Below are positions 57,955 to 64,000 of a stretch of 64,000 bases of DNA, piece by piece. Each line of letters begins with the position of its first letter. The first letter of the stretch is position 1. The DNA is from Auraticoccus cholistanensis (GTDB lineage: Bacteria > Actinomycetota > Actinomycetes > Propionibacteriales > Propionibacteriaceae), in the NCBI RefSeq assembly GCF_009742705.1, contig NZ_WPCU01000003.1:137262-201261 (forward strand), read 5' to 3'. A program made the translations under genes and the position numbers. The notes under the pieces are model-generated. The model had not been told where the DNA came from and made no database searches. It saw only the letters and a program-made list of their open reading frames with translations.

Positions 57955-59358
57955 ATGGCCACCGAGCACACCACACCGACGAGCGAGACCGTCGGCCCCA
58001 CGAACCCGCGGGGCCGGGTGATCGTGGCCAGCCTGATCGGCACCTCGATCGAGTTCTTCGACTTCTACGCCTACGCCACCGCGGCCGTCCTGGTCTTCCC
58101 CTCGCTCTTCTTCACCGGCGCCGACGAGACCTCCCGGCTGCTCGCCTCCCTCGCCGTGTTCGGGGTGGCGTTCGTGGCCCGTCCGGTCGGCTCCATCCTG
58201 TTCGGCCACTTCGGGGACCGCATCGGGCGCAAGGGGACGCTGGTCGGCTCGCTGCTGCTGATGGGCATCGCCACCTTCCTGATCGGCTGCCTGCCCACCG
58301 CCCACACCCCCGGCTGGGAGTTCTGGGCCCCGGCGCTGCTGGTGGTGATGCGCTTCTGCCAGGGCCTGGGTCTGGGCGGGGAGTGGTCGGGGGCGGCGCT
58401 GCTGGCCACCGAGAACGCCCCCGCCGGCCGACGGGCCGTCTACGGCACCTTCCCCCAGCTCGGTGCGCCCATCGGCTTCATCCTCGCCAACGGGGTCTTC
58501 GTGGTGCTCAGCCTCGCGCTGAGCCCCGCGCAGTTCCAGCAGTGGGGCTGGCGGGTGCCGTTCCTGATCAGCATCGTGCTGGTGGCGATCGGGCTCTACG
58601 TGCGGTTCAAGCTGATCGAGAGCCCCGCCTTCCAGAAGGTCCTCGACGCCGGGGAGGTGGCCCAGGTTCCGCTCGTCCGCGCCTTCCGCACCGCCTGGCG
58701 GCCGATGCTGCTGGGGACCTTCATCATGCTGGCCACCTACGTGCTCTTCTACATGATGACCACCTTCACCATGACCTACGGCACCACGCCGGCCACGGTC
58801 GACGCCGCCCGCGCGGCGGCGGAGGCGGCGGGACGTCCCTTCGACCCCGCCGGCTTCCTGCCCGGTCTGGGCTACAGCCGGACCGACTTCCTCACCATGC
58901 TCATCATCGGCGTGGTGTTCTTCGGCGTCTTCACCCTGGTCGCCGGCCCGCTGGCGGAGCGGCTCGGCCGCCGGCGGCTGCTGATCGGGGTCACCGCGGC
59001 CATCGCCGTCTTCGGCCTGGTGTTCTCGACCCTCTTCGACGCCGGCACCGTCGGCGTGATGGCCGGGCTGGTGGTCGGGCTGTCGCTGATGGGTCTGACC
59101 TTCGGCCCGATGGGCGCCGTGCTGCCGGAGCTGTTCGCCACCAGCGTGCGCTACACCGGCAGCGCGATCAGCTACAACGTGGCCAGCATCCTGGGTGCGG
59201 CGGTGGCCCCGACCATCTTCGTCGCGCTGTGGGCGGCGGCCGACGGCAGCGTCTTCTGGGTGGGCGCCTACCTCACCGCGACCGCGCTGATCACGCTGGT
59301 GGCGCTGCTGCTGAGCCGCGACACCGGCGACGTGGACTACACCAGCCGGACGCGGTGA
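57955..59358 (+). CDS. MHS-type MFS transporter (ProP/ShiA-like)
   Basis: The 467-residue, 12-helix symporter: GTSIEFFDFYAYATAAVLVFPSLFF is the metabolite:H+ symporter start, HFGDRIGRKGTL is MFS motif A between helices 2 and 3, and GLGLGGEWSGAALLATENAP is typical. Substrates in this family include proline/betaine, citrate, shikimate and alpha-ketoglutarate; the specificity cannot be told. An unusual insert of about 25 residues (TPATVDAARAAAEAAGRPFDP) lies after helix 7. Start: ATG 57955 with GCAGGAGAA upstream. Confidence 0.92.
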   Translation: MATEHTTPTSETVGPTNPRGRVIVASLIGTSIEFFDFYAYATAAVLVFPSLFFTGADETSRLLASLAVFGVAFVARPVGSILFGHFGDRIGRKGTLVGSLLLMGIATFLIGCLPTAHTPGWEFWAPALLVVMRFCQGLGLGGEWSGAALLATENAPAGRRAVYGTFPQLGAPIGFILANGVFVVLSLALSPAQFQQWGWRVPFLISIVLVAIGLYVRFKLIESPAFQKVLDAGEVAQVPLVRAFRTAWRPMLLGTFIMLATYVLFYMMTTFTMTYGTTPATVDAARAAAEAAGRPFDPAGFLPGLGYSRTDFLTMLIIGVVFFGVFTLVAGPLAERLGRRRLLIGVTAAIAVFGLVFSTLFDAGTVGVMAGLVVGLSLMGLTFGPMGAVLPELFATSVRYTGSAISYNVASILGAAVAPTIFVALWAAADGSVFWVGAYLTATALITLVALLLSRDTGDVDYTSRTR

Positions 59359-59451
59359 AAACCCTGGTGGGCCCCACCCGCCCCCGCTAGCGTTCGAGCA
59401 GGACCCTCGAAAACGCCGGGGCCAGACCCTCAGAACCGCCGGGAGCGCACC

Positions 59452-59883
59452 ATGGCCGTCCGACTCAACCCGTACCTCAGCTTCGCCGGCGACGCCCGGG
59501 CGGCGATGGAGTTCTACCAGGGGGTGTTCGGCGGCGAGCTCAGCGTCAGCACCTTCGGCGAGTTCGGCGAACCCGACGCGCCCGGCGCCGACGGCGTCAT
59601 GCACGCCCAGCTGGAGGCCGGGGACACCCTCGTGCTGATGGCCGCCGACACCCCGCCGGGGATGGAGCACCAGCCGGGCACGAACGTGGCCCTCAGCCTC
59701 AGCGGTGACGATGCCGAGACGCTGCGCGGCTACTGGACGGCGCTGTCGGCCGACGGCGAGATCCAGGTGCCGCTGGAGATGCAGATGTGGGGCGACGAGT
59801 TCGGCCAGTGCGTCGACCGGTTCGGCATCGTCTGGATGGTCAACATCGCCGGCGAGCAGGCCGAGTCCACCGAGCAGCCCTGA
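59452..59883 (+). CDS. VOC superfamily protein (PhnB/3-demethylubiquinone-like)
   Basis: A 143-residue metal- or antibiotic-binding-fold protein. The PhnB-type N-terminus NPYLSFAGDARAAMEFYQGVFGGEL is followed by MHAQLEAGDTLVLMAAD and WGDEFGQCVDRFGIVWMVNIAG. These domains bind metal via His/Glu/Gln in paired beta-alpha-beta-beta-beta units; catalysis is not shown. It is close behind the symporter, with a 93-bp gap, and may be transcribed with it. ATG 59452. Confidence 0.9.
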   Translation: MAVRLNPYLSFAGDARAAMEFYQGVFGGELSVSTFGEFGEPDAPGADGVMHAQLEAGDTLVLMAADTPPGMEHQPGTNVALSLSGDDAETLRGYWTALSADGEIQVPLEMQMWGDEFGQCVDRFGIVWMVNIAGEQAESTEQP

Positions 59884-59935
59884 GCGGCGACGTGCGCGCT
59901 GCCCCGAGCGGCCGGGCGCGCGCCGCCGACCGGGG

Positions 59936-60319
59936 TCAGTGCAGGATCCGCACCTGCTTGGGGTAGGTGTAGAGCACGCCGTTGCTCGCCCGGACCGCGC
60001 CGAGGACGTGGCACACCACCGTCATCACCGCCGCCACCACCCACAGCACCACGGCGACCGGGAACGCGATCACCGTGATGGCGCAGATCCAGCCCAGCAC
60101 CGACAGCAGCCACGCCCACAGGTTGAAGTTGAAGGCGCCGGCGGCGGAGCGCCGGACGAAGTCGCTGCGGTGGCGGTACACCAGCCAGACCAGCAGCGGG
60201 CCGACGAAGCTGAGCCAGCCCGCGCTCACCACCATGGCGATGATGGCCGAGAGGTGGGCGAGGACCGCCGGGGTGCGCTCGTCGGCGCGCACCGTCGCGG
60301 GCGGGTAGCTGGTGGTCAT
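59936..60319 (-). CDS. DUF4870 membrane protein
   Basis: The 127-residue product has three to four hydrophobic segments (AVLAHLSAIIAMVVSAGWLSFVGPLLVWLVY; AAGAFNFNLWAWLLSVLGWICAITV; VALLWVVAAVMTVVCHVLGAV, approximate) with the DUF4870 motif R.DFVRRSAAGAFNF.LW. Function unknown; many such proteins are Tic20-like. The ATG at 60319 has GGAGGGAC upstream. It is convergent with the VOC gene. Confidence 0.9.
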   Translation of the reverse strand: MTTSYPPATVRADERTPAVLAHLSAIIAMVVSAGWLSFVGPLLVWLVYRHRSDFVRRSAAGAFNFNLWAWLLSVLGWICAITVIAFPVAVVLWVVAAVMTVVCHVLGAVRASNGVLYTYPKQVRILH

Positions 60320-60468
60320 GGGTCCCTCCGTGTGGGTTCGTGGTGCTCCCAGTGAAGCGCCCCTCGGGTCCTCGCCGGCGCCGGCTGGGGGTCGCGTCAG
60401 GGCCGGCCGCGCCGCGGATCAGGACCGCCCCCGAGCCGACGCCGGACGGCCACGCCGCCGGCCGGCGC

Positions 60469-62667
60469 TCAGCCCGCCTGGGCGAGGGTGAAGGGGAGCA
60501 CCGCGGGAGCCCCGTGCTGGCGCAGCAGCCGGGCGGCGGCGGTCAGCGTCCAGCGTGAGTCGCAGAGGTCGTCCACCAGCAGCACCGGGCCGGCCAGCTG
60601 CTGGAGCCGTCCGGCCAGCTCCTCGCCGACGGCGAAGCGGCGCAGCACCTCCGCCGCCCGGTAGGCGCTGTTGCCGCCCCGCCCGCTGACCGGCTCCCCG
60701 ACGAGGTCCAGGGACCCCAGCTGCTCCAGCCGCCCCACCGTGGCCAGACCCTGCGCCAGCGAGGCCACCAGCCGGGGTCGTGAGAGCGAGGGGACCGAGA
60801 CCACGGCCACCGGCCGCTGCTCCCACCCCCACTGCCGCAGCACCTCCACGCAGGCGCCCGCCAGCGATGCGGGCACCTCCGCGTCGACCGGACGACCCTG
60901 CTCGTCGCTGCGGAACAGTCCCCGCAGCGCCTGGCCCCAGCCCAGGTCCGTCAACCGGGCCACCGCCCGTCCCGGCTCGGCCTGCTCGCCGGCAGCGATC
61001 CGGCCCGACAGCTGCAGACCCAGCCGTGACATCCCCGACGGCCACTGGGCTCGCGGCTCGATCACCACACCGACCCGGCTCAGCCCCGACTCCGCCCGCT
61101 GCACCCAGTCCGTCGGCACCTCGGTCGGGTACCAGGGCGGCTGACCGGCGGCCCGCAGGCAGGAGTCGCAGCGGCCGCAGGGCTCGGCGTCGCGGTCGTC
61201 GAGCTGCTCGACCAGGAACTGCATCCGGCAGCGGTCCGTCTGCTGGTACTCCCGCATGGCCTGCTGCTCGGCCCGGCGCGCCTCGGCGATGCGGCGGTAG
61301 CGCTCCTCGTCGTAGTGCCAGCCCTGCCCGGTGCTGACCCAGCCGCCCCGCACGTTGCTGACCGCCCCGTCGACCGAGAGCACCTTCAGCAGCAGCTCCA
61401 GCGGGGTGCGGCGCAGGTCGACCCGGGCCTCCAGCGCCGGCACCGACAGCGGCCCGCCGGCCTCCTCCAGCGCGGCCAGCACCGCGTCGGCCTTGCTGCG
61501 GCTCGGCATGGTGGCGGTGGCGAAGTGGTGCCAGATGTCGGCGTCCTCGGGACCGGGCAGCAGCAGCACGTCCGCCCGCTCGGTGGCCCGCCCGGCACGG
61601 CCCACCTGCTGGTAGTAGGCCACCGGCGACGAGGGCGCTCCGAGGTGGACCACGAAGCCGAGGTCGGGCTTGTCGAAGCCCATGCCGAGCGCGGTGGTGG
61701 CCACCAGCGCCTTGATCTCGTTGCGCTTCAGCTCGCCCTCGGCCTGCTCGCGCTCGGCGGCGTCCGTCCGGCCGGTGTAGGCGCGGACCGCGTGGCCGGC
61801 CTCGGCCAGCACGCGGGCGGTGTCCTCGGCGGCGGAGACGGTGAGGGTGTAGACGATCCCGCTGCCGGGCAGCGACTCCAGGTGGGTGAGCAGCCACCCC
61901 AGCCGCTGCCGCGCGCTCTGCAGCTGCAGCACCCCCAGCCGCAGCGAGGAGCGGGTCAGCGGCCCCCGCAGGGTGAACACCCCGTCCGACCCCGGCCGGG
62001 GAGCGCCACCGGGCCCGGGCAGGGCGCCGAGCTGCTCGGCCACGTCGGCGATCACCCGCTCGTTGGCCGTGGCCGTCGTCGCCAGCACCGGCGTCCCCTC
62101 CGGCAGGAGCGCGATGATCCCGGCGATCCGGCGGTAGTCGGGGCGGAAGTCGTGACCCCAGTCGGAGATGCAGTGGGCCTCGTCGACCACCAGCAGGCCC
62201 AGCCGCTCGAGCAGGGTGGGCAGCACCGACTCGCGGAAGCGGGGGTTGGTCAGCCGCTCCGGGCTGATCAGCAGCACGTCGACGGCGTCCCCGCGCAGCT
62301 GCTGCTCGACGTCCTCCCACTCGGTCTGGTTGGCGGAGTTGATCGCCACCGCCCGCACCCCGGCCCGTTCGGCGGCAGCGATCTGGTCGCGCATCAGCGC
62401 CAGCAGCGGGGAGACGATGACCGTCGGGCCGGCTCCTCGGGCCCGCAGCAGCATGCTGGCCACGAAGTAGACCGCCGACTTGCCCCAGCCGGTGCGCTGG
62501 ACCACCAGTGCCCGGCGCCGCCCCTGCACCAGCGCCTCGACCGCCTCGAACTGACCCGGGTGGAAGTCGACCTCGACCCCGGGGCGCGACGCCGAGGTCA
62601 GGGCGCGCAGCCGGGCCAGGGCCTCCTCGCGCACGGTGGACGTCGCCTCGGACTGGTCGGTGCTCAC
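60469..62667 (-). CDS. recQ: RecQ-family DNA helicase with C-terminal phosphoribosyltransferase-like domain
   Basis: The 732-residue protein has SF2 helicase motifs: Walker A RTGWGKS (58-64), DEAH 162-165, SATTATANERV, motif VI YYQQVGRAGRA, and a zinc-binding cluster CRMQF...CGRCDSC, then a winged-helix-like part. No HRDC domain. The last ~130 residues contain PVLLVDDLCDSRWTLTAAARLLRQHGA, the PRPP-loop pattern DDxxDSxxT of phosphoribosyltransferases, with Arg replacing the usual Gly. RecQ unwinds DNA at stalled forks and gaps. Start: GTG 62667, preceded by CATACT at 7 nt (leaderless); the upstream ATG 62691 overlaps this -10. Confidence 0.92.
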   Translation of the reverse strand: MSTDQSEATSTVREEALARLRALTSASRPGVEVDFHPGQFEAVEALVQGRRRALVVQRTGWGKSAVYFVASMLLRARGAGPTVIVSPLLALMRDQIAAAERAGVRAVAINSANQTEWEDVEQQLRGDAVDVLLISPERLTNPRFRESVLPTLLERLGLLVVDEAHCISDWGHDFRPDYRRIAGIIALLPEGTPVLATTATANERVIADVAEQLGALPGPGGAPRPGSDGVFTLRGPLTRSSLRLGVLQLQSARQRLGWLLTHLESLPGSGIVYTLTVSAAEDTARVLAEAGHAVRAYTGRTDAAEREQAEGELKRNEIKALVATTALGMGFDKPDLGFVVHLGAPSSPVAYYQQVGRAGRATERADVLLLPGPEDADIWHHFATATMPSRSKADAVLAALEEAGGPLSVPALEARVDLRRTPLELLLKVLSVDGAVSNVRGGWVSTGQGWHYDEERYRRIAEARRAEQQAMREYQQTDRCRMQFLVEQLDDRDAEPCGRCDSCLRAAGQPPWYPTEVPTDWVQRAESGLSRVGVVIEPRAQWPSGMSRLGLQLSGRIAAGEQAEPGRAVARLTDLGWGQALRGLFRSDEQGRPVDAEVPASLAGACVEVLRQWGWEQRPVAVVSVPSLSRPRLVASLAQGLATVGRLEQLGSLDLVGEPVSGRGGNSAYRAAEVLRRFAVGEELAGRLQQLAGPVLLVDDLCDSRWTLTAAARLLRQHGAPAVLPFTLAQAG

Positions 62668-62674
62668 GCTGTGC

Positions 62675-62680
62675 AGTATG
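62675..62680 (-). promoter_or_regulatory. -10 element of recQ (leaderless)
   Basis: CATACT on the minus strand, 7 nt from the GTG at 62667, supports that start over the ATG at 62691. Confidence 0.45.
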
Positions 62681-62829
62681 TCTGCTGCCACCGACCAGAC
62701 CCGTGCCGGCGGTGGCCCTGGGGACGGCGCCCCGCCCCTGTGGACGGCGCCGACGGCGCGCCCCGGCCCCGGACCTGTTCAGCGGCTGCGGGCTGTGGTC
62801 GACTGGTCCGACACCGGAGGAGGAGCGAG

Positions 62830-64000
62830 ATGGCCGACAACGTGGGGGCGAGGCCCGCCCAGCCGAACACCCCGTCGCACACGGGGGAGGAGCCCACCGA
62901 GCTCAGGCGGGTGATCGGCCCCGGGCTGCTGCTGCTGTTCATCGTCGGCGACATCCTCGGCACGGGCATCTACTCCCTCACCGGCCGGGTGGCCGCGGAG
63001 GTGGGGGGTGCGGTGTGGCTGCCCTTCCTGGCCGCCTTCGTGGTGGCCTTCCTCACCGCCTTCAGCTACCTGGAGCTGGTCACCAAGTACCCGCGGGCCG
63101 GCGGTGCGGCGATCTACACGCACCGGGCCTTCAAGATCCACTTCCTCACCTTCCTGGTCACCTTCGCGGTGATGTGCTCGGGGCTCACCTCGGCCTCGAG
63201 CGCGGCGAAGTCCTTCGCCGGCAACCTGTTCGCCGCGATCGGGGTGGACGAGCCGGGGGAGTGGGTGCTGCTGATCGCCGCGCTGGCCTTCATGACGGGG
63301 GTGGCGCTGATCAACCTGCGCGGTGTGGGCGAGAGCGTGAAGGCCAACGTGGTGCTCACCTGCATCGAGCTCAGCGGTCTGCTGATCGTCATCGCGGTGG
63401 GCGCCTGGGCGCTGCTGCGCGGCGTGGGCGAGACGGCCCGGCTGACCGAGTTCAACGTGCCCGAGGGTGAGACCGCCTTCGGCGCGGTCACCGCGGCCAC
63501 GGCGCTGGCCTTCTTCGCCATGGTCGGCTTCGAGGACTCGGTCAACATGGCCGAGGAGACGAAGAACCCCAGCCGGGTCTTCCCGAAGTACATGATCCTC
63601 GCCCTGGTCATCACGGGCGTGATCTACGTGCTGGTGGCGATCTCGTCCGTGGCCCTGGTCTCCCCGGCGGAGCTGGGTGAGGGCACCACCCCGCTGCTGA
63701 AGGTGGTGGAGGCCGGCGCCCCCGGGTTCCCGATCGCGCTGTTCGCCTGGATCTCCATGTTCGCGGTGGCGAACTCGGCCCTGATCAACATGCTGATGGC
63801 CAGCCGGCTGCTCTACGGCATGGCGCGCGAGAACGTGCTGCCGCGCGGGCTGGGCCGCGTGCTGCCGGGCCGGCGCACCCCGGTGGTGGCCATCGTGTTC
63901 ACCACCGTGCTGGCCTTCGCGCTGATCTCGCTGGCCGACCTGACCGCCCTGGGTGGCACCACCTCGCTGATCCTGCTGTGCGTGTTCACGGTGGTGAACA
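62830..64000 (+). CDS. APC family amino acid permease (5' part)
   Basis: The visible 390 residues hold about ten helices of an amino acid-polyamine-organocation permease: RRVIGPGLLLLFIVGDILGTGIYSL (helix 1 with the GxG substrate loop), YLELVTKYPRAGGAAIYTHRAF (motif between helices 2 and 3), and FFAMVGFEDSVNMAEETKNPSRVFPKYM. The substrate is unknown; YhdG/CAT-like. ATG 62830 follows GGAGGAGCGAG. The frame runs off the window edge. Confidence 0.94.
   Translation, partial: MADNVGARPAQPNTPSHTGEEPTELRRVIGPGLLLLFIVGDILGTGIYSLTGRVAAEVGGAVWLPFLAAFVVAFLTAFSYLELVTKYPRAGGAAIYTHRAFKIHFLTFLVTFAVMCSGLTSASSAAKSFAGNLFAAIGVDEPGEWVLLIAALAFMTGVALINLRGVGESVKANVVLTCIELSGLLIVIAVGAWALLRGVGETARLTEFNVPEGETAFGAVTAATALAFFAMVGFEDSVNMAEETKNPSRVFPKYMILALVITGVIYVLVAISSVALVSPAELGEGTTPLLKVVEAGAPGFPIALFAWISMFAVANSALINMLMASRLLYGMARENVLPRGLGRVLPGRRTPVVAIVFTTVLAFALISLADLTALGGTTSLILLCVFTVVN

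Overview
The window is about 64 kb of very GC-rich chromosomal DNA from an actinobacterium. This rests on uniformly G/C-ending codons, frequent GTG starts, many start codons placed 6-8 nt after a -10 hexamer (leaderless mRNAs), and gene blocks conserved across Actinobacteria: rpsF-ssb-rpsR-rplI on the left, and crgA/DUF881/pknB/pbpA/rodA/pstP/fhaB/fhaA followed by tRNA-Leu on the right. In Mycobacterium both blocks lie near the chromosome origin, so this window is probably origin-proximal as well. A member of the Propionibacteriales is a reasonable guess but not proven.

Layout. 0-2.3 kb: tail of an MmcQ/YjbR gene, a mismatch-specific uracil glycosylase and a GH20 hexosaminidase. 2.4-5.5 kb: a membrane protein with a Pro/Gln-rich tail, then the ribosomal operon rpsF-ssb-rpsR-rplI. 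5.5-16.6 kb: housekeeping and accessory genes (NUDIX, Tyr phosphatase, GAD-like/DUF1851 protein, MATE and MFS exporters, Zn-alcohol dehydrogenase, YtcJ-like amidohydrolase, YibE/F protein, DUF3152 metalloprotease-like protein, AlkA-like glycosylase). 16.6-21.6 kb: a minus-strand cluster of holin-like protein, LMW-PTP, MprA/MprB-like two-component system and secreted subtilase. 22-31.7 kb: a heterodimeric ABC exporter, a second ABC ATPase/permease pair, and a compact operon of type III polyketide synthase, methyltransferase, membrane protein and nitroreductase, which looks like a small natural-product locus. 31.8-37.8 kb: a truncated maleylpyruvate-isomerase-like ORF, an ATP-dependent DNA ligase, a DUF1905 protein and a 2-oxoacid dehydrogenase operon (E1alpha-E1beta-E2).

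37.8-44.35 kb is the most conspicuous accessory segment: a complete type I restriction-modification operon (hsdM-hsdS-hsdR, minus strand), visibly less GC-rich, bounded on both sides by a 40-bp direct repeat (35/40 identical) that is itself a hairpin-forming palindrome. No integrase or transposase is present. 44.4-49.8 kb: an aromatic amino-acid decarboxylase, a baeRF-family protein, a PabA/TrpG amidotransferase, an MpaB-family oxygenase, a DUF881 protein and CrgA. 49.9-57.5 kb: the cell-envelope/division signalling operon, in which a PASTA kinase, a PP2C phosphatase and two FHA proteins are co-transcribed with a class B PBP and a RodA/FtsW glycosyltransferase. 57.7-64 kb: tRNA-Leu(CAG), an MHS-type symporter, a VOC protein, a DUF4870 protein, a RecQ helicase fused to a phosphoribosyltransferase-like domain, and the start of an APC permease.

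The best leads for something less described are the repeat-bounded RM island with an in-frame repeat-like insertion in HsdR, the 4x24/25-bp palindromic direct repeats in front of the NUDIX gene, the RecQ-PRTase fusion, and the small type III PKS locus with adjacent ABC transporters. All assignments come from reading the sequence; no database search was run.
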